Shown here piece by piece: positions 1 to 12,078 of a stretch of 64,000 nucleotides of DNA. Position 1 is the first letter of the stretch, and each line of letters opens with the position of its first letter. Source of the stretch: Colletotrichum lupini (Eukaryota > Ascomycota > Sordariomycetes > Glomerellales > Glomerellaceae); contig NC_064675.1 of NCBI RefSeq assembly GCF_023278565.1, forward strand, positions 806,001-870,000. Reading direction: 5' to 3'. A model generated the notes under the pieces. The model had not been told where the DNA came from and did no database searches. It saw nothing but the letters and a program-made list of their open reading frames with translations. The position numbers and the translations under genes were made by a program.

Positions 1-1652
1 GCGCCCACCATGATGTATCGAACATCATCGGCGTGCACCTTGACACGGATCTTGCGAACTTCAGGTCTCCTTGAACCGCCACGGGAGGACATTGAGTTCG
101 TGCCTGGACGTCTGTTGTTGGAAACCATCTCGAAGTCACCCTCATCAAAGGAGCCGTAGTCGGAGCCATCGTCTTCCTCGTCCATGTATCGCTGGGGCTG
201 GCGGCGGGAGGCTTGGCGGCTGGTTCTTGTACTGTTGCCACCACCACCACCACCGCTCTGGTACATGTCGTAAAGCTCATCAGGGTAGGCGTCCTCGGCA
301 TCTTCGTCAGCAGGCCGGCCGCGCATCTGCAAGTCGCGTCTCGAGTATCCTCTGCTAGGAGTTGCCGACCGTGACTCGGATCTCATCATGGGCGGAGGTC
401 CCCTACGGTCGTTGGGGCTGCTCGTCTTTTGGTACCGTTCGTTGGGCCTGGAGTTCTCGATGTTCAACTTCGCAAGCATCGGCTTGGGTCCATTACGGAC
501 GGATTGTCCACGAGACATGGCACCGGTATTGTTGGCCTCGACCTGGTCCGGGGGAGGGGTAGGGGGGAAGACACCGCGGCCGTTGGGCGGCTCAGACTGT
601 TGTCTTCTAGAGGCCAGGCCAGGTTTGACTAGGTTGGTTGCAGCGAAGGAAATATTGTCAGCTGGTCTGTCGTCCTTGACGTCGTTCTTGCCAGCCTGTA
701 AATCAAGAATTCTGTGATTAGCAAATGGATTCCCATAAAAGCTGATTGGGATGGGAACCGATCTGCCTACATTCTTGATCTCGGACCCGGCAAAGCCTGT
801 GAAGGCGTTCGCGCGATCGGAGGCGGCGACTAGCCTAGCCTTTCCAAGGTAGTCCTTTGTCTTGAGGTTGCGAACCTTTGCTTCGTTCGGTCGGTACACA
901 ACACCGACGGGAATCGAGAAAACAGTGTATCCCTTGAGAAATTGTGAGCACTGTACACAGTTCAACTCGGTGTCTTCCTTACCTCTGCCTCCTCACGGAC
1001 CGCCTCATCGATAACGTTGTGGTCCTCTACCACCTTCTCCTTGACAGCGTACGATAGATCCTGCATACCAGCATCTTTCTGTTGCAGGTAGATGTAACAG
1101 AGACCTCTGTTGAAGAGCACCTCGCAAGAGTAGAGCTTGAAGAGCAGACCCAATTGGGCGTAGTCGATCATGGTGTTTCCTCGCAGGTAGAGAAGAGTGT
1201 CATTGAAGTTGGCCAGTGCCTCTTCGAAATCGCCGAGCAGGAAATTTGAGACGCCTTGCTGGAAGTAGGCGACAGCAAGGTACTGGTCGAGCTTGATTGC
1301 TCGTTGGTAACATTCGACCTGGTATTTCCACGTTAGTGCCAAGAACTCGGTGTTAGGTTCGGAGACGACGCACAGCTTTCTCGTGCTCTCCCAAGGTGGC
1401 GTGAATAACACCCATATTGAAGAGAATTTTTGATGTGTCGGAGATCCTCTCAAAATCCTCGAGGGCCTCATCGAATTCATTGTTGTCGTACCGGCCCAAG
1501 GCCGACACCCACGTTTCTATTTCCTGTAATAAGAGACAGTTATGGTCAGTAACATGTTCAACGATCTACCCATTTCGGGTTGTCGGGTGTTGCAGGTTGG
1601 GCGACTGCTGATCGCTCTCTCCGACGCTGGCACGTACCTGCTTCAATGACAT
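1..1652 (-). CDS. noxR: NADPH oxidase regulatory subunit NoxR (p67phox-like), 3' end beyond the window
   Basis: Regulatory protein of fungal NADPH oxidases (NoxA/NoxB), which binds Rac GTPase and Bem1/Cdc24-type partners to trigger local superoxide production. Five exons read on the minus strand: 1638-1652, 1374-1523, 983-1318, 771-932 and 1-695 (open at the edge). All introns are GT-AG, of 114, 55, 50 and 75 nt. The first exon encodes only MSLKQ. Residues 1 to about 167 form a TPR block (for example AVECYQRAIKLDQ-like and LGDFEEALANFNDTL). Next comes the activation-domain motif GYTVFSIPVGVVYRP from residue 168. A Ser/Pro-rich linker with PPTPPP follows, and a PB1 domain begins about 20 residues before the window edge (RRPEVRKIRVKVHADD). 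About 452 residues are visible. The start is the only ATG joining cleanly to the TPR exon. I am confident of the family; exon junctions are inferred from consensus sites and reading frame. Confidence 0.95.
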
Positions 1653-2448
1653 TTTGTCGCCAGGCCAGAGTTATCAAAATACCAAATCCAAATCGCGAGC
1701 CGAGGAATTGCGCAAGCAGACGATTGCTGCTGCGGTCGAAAGATCGTTAACGGACAGGATTCGAGGGAGAAAACGGTATCGTGGGGAACTGCGATGCGGA
1801 CGTGGACAATGGCGGCTGAAGACAACGACGACGACGGCTGCTGCAGGAAAGAAAGCCAAAAAAAGCGACCCAGACCTGAACAGCAACAACAAAGTGCGCC
1901 GCGGGCGGCTAGAGAGGGTCCTCAGGGCTTATTTAGGGAGATGGCTGGCGGTCTGTCGACCGTGCGGTGCTCGGCGCCACTGAAATGACGGTTGGAGTGT
2001 TACCCCCGCTTCCAATGAGCCAGAAGCTGCGAATGGGGTACGCTTCGGACTTGGGCGACAAGCTGGAGATCTTGGCGCGTGGCGGGTACACCAGGGATCG
2101 ATACCTGGCCCCGTCTGGCGATTTGCCGAAAGCTTCTGCAAGAACCGCCGATGCGATGGCGGGGAGGAGACAGAAGCGAAAAAGAGGGTTTATCCAACTG
2201 TAGGATAAACTCGACGTTGTAACTTGATAAAGTTGCTCTTTTCTCGTTCCTGGCCAGCAGAAGCAGATGCCAAAAGTAGGACGGTGTTTCGGGTTTGTGT
2301 ACGTTGTGCGTCGAAAGACGGATTAAGTTGTCGGGGGGAGGATGGGATGGCCCTTTTTGGCTGTGTGTCCTGGTTCCTGTGGAGGTGGTGGTGGGTGGAT
2401 GGACAAGGCCGCAGTAATATGTATGTAAGTCGGACTAGGCGCCAAAAT

Positions 2449-2464
2449 GGGGGGGGGGGGGGGG
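2449..2464. repeat. G16 homopolymer
   Basis: Sixteen consecutive G residues in the noxR upstream interval. A prime site for length error in sequencing or assembly, and potentially a G-rich structured element. Confidence 0.9.
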
Positions 2465-4333
2465 CGGGATCCGAAGCCAGTCCGTCCTGTATTATCAAAG
2501 TCTGGGCTCTCTTCCTGTTCAGTCCTACTATTTCGAGAACGAGACCAAGACCAAAGAATCCGTGCTCTTCCTTATCTGCCTGCTTGTGATGGCGAAGACT
2601 GTGACTGTGTTGCGTATGTGCGTGTGCCGAGGGCGAGGTGACCAGAGGTGACCAGATACCAAAGACTGCCTAAGCCTGCGTCGTTCGGCGCGGGTCCTCT
2701 CTCGGGTTAGAATCGTGCGTTAATTAGAGTCGGAACCTCGGACGGTTGTTCGACTGTGGGAAGCTTGCGTGTGAGTTGCGGGTCAGAAAGGACAGTCTCG
2801 AGGTCGGTTGTCTTCGCTTCGCGAGTTCCAACTTTGGGAACAGATGTGGGAAGCAAGTGTGATGTGGACAAGAATAAAAGTGATGAAATGACCAGACTTG
2901 CAGCCGGGCTCGAGGAAAGGAATGGGAATGAATGGATGGAGGACGAAAAGCCAGCGCCTACAGAAAGGAGGGTAGAGAAAATAGAGTCGAGTCGGTGCTT
3001 GCAGCGAGGGACCAAGGGGGACTTGACTGGTTGGGTTGTGGGCCGCGAGACTGGGTGTATATCATGCAAGGTGCTCATCAGTGATTGATATTCCAACTCG
3101 ATTCTCAGTCAGGAAACGCTCAGGATGCCTGTGCTCCCGGTGCTCGTCCAGTTGCGAGTCGCAGGGGGATCCAAGGGGGTTGTTCTTCTTCCTGGTCGAG
3201 TATCGACACTGGAAGGGGGGGTGTAGAGAGCAGAGGGCCCGGAACAAGTGGCTTGGGCAGCTCGGTGGATGAAGGGGGCGTGTATCTTGTTGCAACAGAA
3301 TTCCGGGTGTCTTTTGGTCGGCTTTCGCACGCCCAGCCTGGGTTTGGGGGAGAGACGAATTGTGCAACCGATCTTGGCTATTACAGGATCTGCCTCGGTG
3401 ACAAAACGTGAACTTGTGTTCGAGGTGAGTACAGACTGGACAGGATGGATACAGCCTTCCAGAGGCATACGGAGTACAGAGCACACAGTTGTGACTTGTG
3501 AGATAGCTCGGCGCCAAAGAGATCATCTCCCGTCTGTCGACTTTTCCCAAGACGTCGTCCCAGAACACTTTAAGCAGCCACGCAGATCCTTCTTTGGATA
3601 TTCGACAAGGTATTTCGTTCGGCGGGAGGAAACAAACTTGTCTAAATTGAGTGATAGAATCAAGTGTTTTCTCTCAAAATCGAACCACTTTGCATATCTC
3701 GTCGCCAGATGCTGGGTTGTGAATATGCTGGACATCGAACGTTGGGTTGGGATCCCCTCGGGCCCTCTGTGCCTCGTCTTGGAGGAGCCACCCCTAGTTT
3801 GTCTGGGCATTCCATCCGACGTCCGTTCCGGGGGGGTGTAAGAGAGCGCCTGGGCAGTGAGTGATGGGCGAGGAGGAAGCCGTAGTCCATGTCATGGCGT
3901 CGCGGGTCAGATCGCATACTGCGTATCTTGCGGTAGGCTTGACAAGGGAGTGGCTGTTTTGGACTGTCTGCTTCTCCTGATCCTCCAGGGAGGGACGCTG
4001 ACGACGATTGACTCTTCTCAGTGTCCCCCCTCCTGTCCTCATTGTGTGCGTGGCAGCTGGACAAGAGGCAGCGGTCCCTTAACGGTAATGCACTAATGCC
4101 GGGTATCGCAGGCATCGTGCAACCACTGCGAATCAGGGCCTGTCGCTTCCCATGCACGAAGCGTTCCAGCGAATGCGAGCTGTGCCTGATTGGCCCCCAG
4201 GAATACGGGTCGTGGGCCGGACCTTTGAGCCACCAAGTTGCCAGGGGCCAAGGGCGCGTAGAAGAGTGACTAACGCCGCCTTGATCACAGTTGTAAGTCG
4301 TGCTTCTCTTAGCCCCTACTACTGTACAGTAGG

Positions 4334-4342
4334 TACTCCGTA
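4334..4342. repeat. TACTCCGTA 9-mer copy
   Basis: One of eleven exact copies of TACGGAGTA/TACTCCGTA seen in the window, all intergenic. The others start at 6574, 40505, 40968, 42105, 43030, 50562, 54355, 54873, 60163 and 63556. Function unknown. Confidence 0.6.
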
Positions 4343-7300
4343 GTGAACCGTGACTGTAACCCGCAGCTTGCAGCTGTATCACGCCTCGTGGCTGAATATG
4401 GAGATGCTGCAGAGGTGATTGCAACTGCAAGGCCGTCCGATCTCGTTCAGTCACCGGGGGTTTTCTTCTTAGTTGCTTTTGCGAACCCAGAGAAGAGGTT
4501 GAAAAGTGGATGAGGTGTAAGTGCTTGCAGGCCGCCATACTGGAAATGGTCTGCCAAACCAGTCCACTGGAGCTGGGAGAAATGACGTTGAACTGTTTAA
4601 AATAGCATCTTCCGAAAGTGCCATTCTTTGCAGAGTGCATATGGGATAAGTTAAGCGCCGGTGATATTTTTCTGATTGGGCTGACCCGGTGAACTGGCAA
4701 CGTTGGCCGCCTCGGTGCGGGTGACATGTCGCCAGTTGGGCAGCCCGACCCGTCCGGACGTTTCCAACCAAAGTTTCTCCGTCCGTCAGATGGGTGCTTC
4801 ATCCTTCATCAACCAAAGCCCAGGTCGAGCGGATGGGCGTCCGTGAAATTGATCAGCCCAGATCGAACCAAGGTGCCGCTATGAAGGAGGCGTGTAGGTC
4901 ATATATCTGAGCACTAGGCGGTCGTTGTGGTATCACAATAGGTTGAACTCTGGAGATGGTGGGCTGTCTTTGGTCGACGAGGATCGGCAATGGAAACCGA
5001 AGGTTGGTGGTACAGAATCTAGAGACCCCTCAGCCCAAGTCAAGACATCTGCGAGACTGCGGCGCGGACACGTAGGTTCGGCAGTCCAGGCTGTAGGTAT
5101 TGGTACCAGTCTAGGACGATGTTCCTGCATGGGGAGCTGCATCCCACAGGACTGGAATTTGCACAAGATGGAGGAGTGAGGTACCGCTCGGTTGATTCTG
5201 GCATATCATGAGGCCATCGTGGTGTGACGGGCTGTGTGAAGTCTCTCGCCAGTAGATTGGCCGGATGGCGGGGTTTGGCTCGAAGGAGGAGAAGAGGCCG
5301 CCAAGGAAAGGAATAGGTTCGTCGGCAGGTTCTTCTCTATTGCCCTTTATGGCGTCTCGTCTGGGGCATCGCTCATCCCATCCAGTCCTGGTTAGGATTT
5401 AGACAACCTTATCTGCAGCGGGTCCACAAGTGGTTCTAGCCGTCCATAGGACCGTCACTGACTGGCGAAGGCACTGGCGTCAGTATCGGCAGTCGTGTCT
5501 GTGCAGTTGTCCAGAGTCGATGCTTAGCCTAGGTTAAATTCGCAATAGTTGATATCGTAAGATTTGTCGGATTAACAGGGAGGGAGAGAGTGCGTGTGAA
5601 AGAGAGTCGAGTCATCGCGAGGTTGAGGGATCAGGGCTACTCAGCAAGGACCAGGATGCGTCGAGGGGAGACTTGGCTTCAGCCGTCAACCTCTACATAC
5701 AGTAGGTAGGGTCTAGGCATCCGATACTTGAAGGCTCAACAAGCTCAGCCACACGTCGTTGACGTTTGACTAAGAAAGTAGCGTACCTGCCTCGCCTGTG
5801 TCCCGTCGGAAGCCACTGCCATCTTAACCCAGCATCCATGCCAGGCGTTCCTTCCTCCCGCCCATCAAAAAGAGGCACGTTGTCCAAGTACGTATCTTGC
5901 CAAGAGGAACGTGATCTTGTCGAGGTCGTCCTGGGGAAGGAACAGATAATCTAAGGCAGGTTCTTTACAATCGAGAGTCAAGTCCAGAATCTACTCAAAT
6001 CTCGCTCTCTCTCCTTCCAATACCTAAGGTACCTAGAAATGATGTAAGACAGCAGGGACAACTTACAAGCAACGGCAAGCACGAGCCAGGACCCACGCAA
6101 CTTCTTCCAAAAAGAACGAAAAAAGAACAAAATGTGGCCTCGCTAGAATGACTTGCATCGCCAGTGACAAGAAGATCCCTTCTCAGGGCAACCCAAAGAC
6201 CGAAGCCGAAAAGATGCTTTCCAAGGAACCCCCCAACTACGCACCGCCCTATCGTTATTAGACAGCAAGGTACTCCGGACATCACTGCGTAAGGTACTTC
6301 GTACCCGTGGGCCGTAGGGTACGGAAAGACACCGTGACACCCAGCAAAACCATCTCCAACTCTAATTATCCCTGCCAGTCCCAAGTCTCAAGAGTCTGCG
6401 AAACTCGCTTGTCCTTCAGGCTGTTTTGGAAGTCCCGTGCTGGCGTCCCCACTGACGTGCTGTCTACCTCATGTGTAAGGGGCGCACGCTCTTCTTCTTC
6501 TCTATCCGTACCTACCTTACACTATCGTGACGTGCCTGGCTATCATACCAAGTCATGGTAGGGTAGGTATCTGTACGGAGTAGTAGGTACGGATAGGTAT
6601 AGATTCGTTCGTACTCGAAGGATCAACACACACACCTGCCAAGGTACCTTGATCTGGGTAAAGGCAGTTTCTGCTGTAACGTTGGCGCAGCTAGGGCAAT
6701 GTCACTCTCCACATACCTTTGGGTGTGGAACGACTTGCGACTCTGCCCAGACCACCAGCCACTTCGCCGCATGAACCAGACGTCAAGCCTGTGAACTTCA
6801 CCTTGTTTTACCACGCAGCATCCGGCCGGGTTTGAGGGGTTCCCTCAGTCATCGAGCCGTAGGCCATGCGTCTCCCGTCTGCTGGGCTACCAAGTAGTCT
6901 TCTGTCTAGGCGCCAACTGTCTAGGTCTGCCCCTCGCTCTTGATACGCAATAATTCGCCTCAACCACATCTCGTCTTGGCCCCAAGGTAAGCCAAGGTGA
7001 CTCGACACGATGCACTCAACACACGGACAGGACCGCGCCATGGATCGCAGACAGTGGCACCCATAACGCTCCGCTCCGAGTTGCTGCTCGCTCGCCCGTC
7101 AACCTTCCACTCCCCTTTTTTGCCTTCTCTTCCCAAGTGTCACAAGTCTGGGCATCCCTTTGAACGGATGAATCCACCCGTGACGCGGCAAGATCTACGT
7201 TGTCCCCGTCGTTCAATGCGAACCTCCGCGGTCCGAAGCCCGCAAATGCAAATCTCGAGAGGGAGCTCCGGCAGGCACTTGTCATGTTCACCACCAAACA

Positions 7301-8648
7301 TTGCCCACGGGTCGAGACTCAGCTGTTCCTCGACTCTTGTTTCCTGAATCAGCCTCCTCGTCAAACACGTTTGCATCATAAACGTCGATACACTTTGGCG
7401 CAGTGGCTTCTTTGTGGCTCTCAAGCAGCCCAACTGACTTAACCTTCTGTCATTATCAGCCTAGACATGTCGTCAACGAACACTTCAACTCCCCTGCCGC
7501 CTCCACCCCGTATCTTTGGGGCTGCCTTACTCGATCTGCAATCTGCACGTAAAGAGTACAGACCACCGCTTCTCGCATCCGATTTCGAGCTTGCCTACCA
7601 CCTACCTAAGCTAGTTTCAAACTCGGCCATCTTCTCCACCCATCGACCCCTTTGCACGTATATGTCGGTCACTTCAAGTTCCCACTGGCACTGCAGCATC
7701 AGCCTCCTTGTGTAATGCCATCTGCGTACACGCCCTTACTACGGATAGTGGGCCTTATCACGGCAAGGCGGTCCCGGCGCCCCTGCGATCCAGCAAAATA
7801 AGGTAGCGCCTCTGGTCCCTGTTCAACTACAACGCGTATTCGTCTCATCTACCACCTGTCACCTACGCTCCGCCTCCTTCCGGTCTTCGATCGGTGGGGG
7901 GAATCTCCCGGAACCGTCGTCAGTGTTTCTTCTAACATGATCTGCATCAAGCCCGACGCTGAAGCCAGGTCTGTTGGTCTCCTCCTCTGGCATAGGCCTC
8001 TCTCTCCGTTCCCAGGGAACAGAGGCTCCATCTCTTTTGCTGGCCCCGCTGTCCCATCTGTCCCATCGTCCAGAGACGATCAAGAACTCGGCGGAAAATT
8101 CTGACCGAGACAAGCCTTGGGAAGCTTGGCATACAGAGGTTAACTTACACGAGCCTGTGACAACGGATGGAAACCCGCAACCTTACCGAGACCCCAGAGT
8201 CCAAGGTAAGTGCCCCCATCCCGCAACTCCAGGTCCGCGAATCTGTCTACCTAACCGAGAGTCCTTGAACCTCATCCTTGGGGTGGGCAGTATGCCAAGG
8301 CATTGGAGAGGCTCAGCCTCAGTGTCAAACCCGACCATGGTGCGGTTCTTTGGACTCCTCACACCATAACCACAACAACCCCTGGCATCTTGCCTGTCAG
8401 TGTTCTGGAAGCCGTGGCCATCGACCTTGACCTGAGGTAGCAGATGCAGTCCAAAAATCTACGTTCATCGCAAAAATCGTACGATATTGTTTATGGTGGC
8501 TGCCACTCCACGTGTGGCTATTGGTGATCATCATAAAGCCTATCCGGCTCATCGACCGAGCTTCCCTGGCAAGAAACACATTGAAAATCTCTCGTTGATT
8601 TCATGATCATTCTTTATACATCATCTGATGGCTTCCCGCAAAGTCTAC

Positions 8649-10478
8649 CTACAGCATACCCTTCTCAACCTCGTCCTTTCTCTCCTCCCACAGCGTCTTG
8701 CCGGTGCATGAACAGACCGTCTTATCATTGTCCCACACGCCGGCACTCCTGGCAATCACGCCGACTAACGTGTCTGGGTCATTTTTCAACGCCCCTGCAG
8801 ACTCATCTTGTCTCGAGACGACCATGGCATGGCCAATAACTTCCCAGATTTGAAAGGGTTTGTCGAGATAGGCGCTGCCTCTGCCATCCTTGTCGACGTT
8901 GAAGACACCCAAGAAGCCCTTGGCGGCGGCGGCGTCTTGACTGCCTCCCGACCAGACAGGGCCCGTCGATGATGCGCCCTCTGCCAGGTTACCGTACTCA
9001 CGGATTGTAGCTCGGTATGGCCCGGGGGCAACGCCGCGTAGCGTCATGTCGATCAGAGTTGTAGTCGGGGAGACCTGCACCATTCTAGCCAGGCCCCTGA
9101 CCTCTCGGTCTCGCTGCTCATTCGACTTTGAAGGCGCATCATCTGCATGGTAAAAAGACTCGAGGATGCTCACAGCCGCGCCTAAGGGACGTGGTGAGTC
9201 AGCGGTCAGATGAAGTCCGGTGTTCCCAGGTGAGCGAGTTTAAACGACGACGATGGAAACCCAAAACTTGACCCCATCTGCCGACACCAGTGCCGGTGTG
9301 ACAAGACAAGTTGGGTGGTATCAGGAAACAACTTAATGTCCGCCAAGGGGTTACAGGAAATGCGGACAGAAAAGTTGGACTTGGACGACAAGAGCACAAA
9401 AGCCAAAGGAGAGAAAGAAGAGACTTCAGTTGACCTACTGTTTGATCCTCCCGAGCCTCGCAGGATGGCGTCCCTCCCCGTGGCTTGGATGGCGTCAACA
9501 ATTGTTGATGGTGCGGCTGCAAAACGTCGCCAAGAGTGTTAGCGGCAGGTACATTCTTTTCTTTTTTCCAAACGGTAAGGCGTTCAATTTTTTGAGTCTA
9601 TCCATCCCCCATGACAGGTTTGTAAGGCAGCGAATACAATCTTGAGAGGATCACCGCGATGGCGCTGTCAAACCGGCAAGCTTGGGACGCCTCAAAGCAT
9701 CGTGTATGTGGGACGCGCAACAGCAAAACCCATGTGGGTGTAAGACAGGGAAGGGGGCGTGTGTGTGTGTGTTTGTGTGTGTGTGTGGATGGAGGAGGGA
9801 TCAACAGCCATGAGCCGCAAGAAGGATGAAAGTGAAAAAGGGAAAAGAAAAGAAGAGGGAAAAAAAGCTTTCAGAGTTTGCGGCAGAAGACGACGTACCT
9901 GTGCCCTCGACAGAAAGCAATTGGTCCTTGAGATTGGCCTCGACCTTGGTGATACCCCCGAGCTTGTACAACGAGTCTGAAACGTCCTTGACGCAGCTGT
10001 CACATGTCATGGGTACGGCGAAAACGGTCTAGTGTTGGATTTTCAGACGTTTCATTAGCCATTTGATTCAGTTGAGCAATGTCACCCCCATTGCTGTATT
10101 GTAGATTCGGGTATACTTGAACAGGTGGAAAAAGGCAATGGGTAGTAAATGGGCAAAGGATGAAGCCCGTGTATGTGCGTGCGGAAGAGGAATGGACCCT
10201 CATACGCACATGTCCCTCTACCCGGATTGCGTGCGTCTCGACGGGACGGTACTGACGAACGACGGAGCGAGCGAGCGAGAATGAAGGAACAAGACTTTGT
10301 CGCCTCGGCCAGGTCCCGTGTCCGTGACGGAGACTTGAGGGGCGGGTGGACTGCCTGACTGACTGACTGGACTTGCCGGGCAAAGCGGAAAGAGAGGACC
10401 AGACTGGAGAACAGGCATAGAGGGAAAGAGAGAGAAACGGTATTGAGAACTCACCTGAAAAGGATATGAGACGGTCAT
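8649..10478 (-). CDS. ccs1: Copper chaperone for Cu/Zn superoxide dismutase (Ccs1)
   Basis: Delivers copper to, and helps form the disulfide of, Cu/Zn superoxide dismutase in cytosol and mitochondrial intermembrane space. Four exons on the minus strand, 10455-10478, 9899-10028, 9439-9516 and 8649-9181, give 254 residues. Domain I is Atx1-like, with the copper-binding MTCDSC motif at residues 15-20. Domain II (about 85-225) is SOD-like, with DMTLRGVAPGPY and GFLGVFNVDKDGRGS. Domain III carries the C-x-C pair (VCSCTGKTL) at residues 234/236. All three hallmark domains are intact. The first exon is only 24 nt (MTVSYPFQ). Introns of 426, 382 and 257 nt are long for this genome, and intron 2 holds a GT microsatellite. 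Reading phases (0, 1, 1) agree across every junction. It is divergent to the uL13m gene across about 950 nt. Confidence 0.95.
9759..9787. repeat. GT dinucleotide microsatellite in ccs1 intron 2
   Basis: Nearly perfect (GT)n run of about 29 nt inside the second intron of ccs1, interrupted by one TT. Likely length-polymorphic. Confidence 0.9.
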
Positions 10479-11431
10479 GGTGAAGGGTCGTCTGCTTGGC
10501 TGCAGCGGGCTTCGTAGCAGAGAGCGGTAGTTGTGGATGAAGTCGGGGAGGCAGTAGAGCATGCTCTGTCCTTGTAGGACCCTTTGTTGTTTGTGCTGTT
10601 GTTGAGATGAGAAAAAAGTGAGGTCAGGTTGTTAAACTCCGGTGGTTTCCCGTTCCTAAAATAAAGAGAGAGAGATGTGGATGGAGTTTGTCGTTCTCGG
10701 GGAAAAAAGAGCCCCAGGGAATGTTGGTGTGTCGCGGGTTTACTTTGTGACCATCCCACTTTGACAAAATGCCGGAAGCTTTCAAGTGGTATTGCTCATA
10801 GATATGGTTATGATGCTGTTGAATTGCGTACCAACAACCTATGGGATGACCGTGCCGGCATATGCGGGTTTAATACCCATGGTCCATCGTGGAGTAAAGT
10901 TGTCTGTGAATATGGGCTTGCTTTGAAATCGTGCTGCTGCCCCTCCTCTCCCACTCGCGGCCAGCGGACAGCGAGCACGGCGCAATTGGATCGCATCGCC
11001 TCATTGCTTTCCGTCGTCTTCTGCCCCGCCATGGGAACGCTCGGGCCAGTTTTTGGAGAGCATCGGCCCCAAAGTCGGCGCTCGGTCTCTGCAGCTGGCA
11101 GCAGCCTCATCAGCTGGCACCAGCTGGTAGCTTGAAAGCAGCTTTCGTTCCCTACCAGGTAAGCTGATGGGATCTTATCATTATCATCACGTGAGAACGC
11201 TCCCGGCTCCAAAATTTTGGGAGAAGCTCAGGGTTAGGCTATTGAATGGAGATCGCCAACGACGCCCAAGAACGCGTGACGACTACATTCCTTTTCCGAG
11301 ATCCGACGACGACGCTTTATCGCTGGCTTGCCCGCTGCAAGGACTGTCCCATTGACCGATTCGGTCCGCGAATACCAGAAACGAGCGTCAACGTCGGCTG
11401 AGGCGGCCGGCCCCAGAAAACACATTTCAAG
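10479..11431. promoter_or_regulatory. Shared divergent promoter region of ccs1 and the uL13m gene
   Basis: About 950 nt between two divergently transcribed start codons, so both promoters must lie here. Three CAGCTG palindromes are clustered at 11092-11097, 11111-11116 and 11121-11126, about 300 nt upstream of the uL13m start. No coding region was seen. Assignment as promoter follows from gene orientation; transcription starts cannot be placed by eye. Confidence 0.7.
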
Positions 11432-12078
11432 ATGTCGCAAACCATTGGCCTAGTAAGCTTTCCCCCTTTCACAGCCTCCCCAATCAAATATACCTCTCTC
11501 CATGCTCCCGAGAGCTATCGCAACGACCGTATAGCTGACCCAGTTGCTCAACTCTCCAGACGCGCCTCTCCTACTCCCGAGTATGGCACCAGATCTCCGC
11601 CTCGGCTCCCCACGAGATCCTCTCGACCCAGCCGGGCGTCACCCCGCCCTCGCTGGGCCGCCTGGCCAGCCGCATCGCCGTGCTGCTGATGGGCAAGCAC
11701 AAGCCGACCTGGGACCCTTCGACGGACTGCGGCGACTACGTGGTGGTGACGGACTGCGCGGCGCTGCACGTGACGGGACGCAAGAAGTGGCAGAAGACGT
11801 ACTACCGACACAACACCCGCCCCGGCAGCCTGCGACAGGTGACGATGGACGTGCTGATGGAGAAGCACGGCGGCGCCGAGGTGCTGCGTAAGGCGGTGAG
11901 CGGCATGCTGCCCAAGAATAGGCTGCGGGAGAAGAGGCTTGCGAGGCTCAAGGCTTTCGAGGGGGAGGCGCATCCGTATAAGCAGAATGTTATCCGGTTT
12001 GGGGATGTTCCTGTGGGAAAGACTGGGTGGGAGGAGCAGGTTAAGGCGATCCGGGAGGCGGATTCGCAGAGGATATGA
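11432..12078 (+). CDS. mrpl23: Mitochondrial large-subunit ribosomal protein uL13m
   Basis: Component of the mitochondrial ribosome large subunit. Exon 1 (11432-11452) encodes MSQTIGL. A 107-nt GT-AG intron follows, and exon 2 (11560-12078) completes 179 residues in the same phase. The body matches the L13 family: GRLASRIAVLLMGKHKPTW, then CGDYVVVTDCAALHVTGRKKWQKTYYRH, and the C-terminal GMLPKNRLREKRLARLKAF segment, which carries the basic family signature. The short length and the form of the N-terminus fit the mitochondrial rather than the cytosolic (L13a) protein. Third codon positions are strongly G/C in the first half of exon 2 and relax toward the end. It lies head to head with ccs1 and tail to tail with the uricase gene. 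Confidence 0.93.

Larger units (their letters stand above)
1653..8648. other. Seven-kilobase gene-free interval between noxR 5' end and ccs1 3' end
   Basis: No recognisable protein family or RNA gene was seen on either strand. The part next to noxR must hold its promoter and leader, since noxR is transcribed leftward. The interval contains a G16 run at 2449-2464, two copies of the TACGGAGTA-type 9-mer (4334-4342 and 6574-6582) and many TAGGTA/TACCTA steps. The longest open frame is 380 codons at 3660-4802 on the minus strand. Its translation is rich in Ser, Pro, Arg and His and shows no domain. I treat it as unproven. Confidence 0.7.

Noticed and set aside
1..10478. Redox gene cluster formed by noxR and ccs1
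   Set aside because: They are 7 kb apart with the same orientation and no shared promoter; proximity alone does not support a functional cluster.
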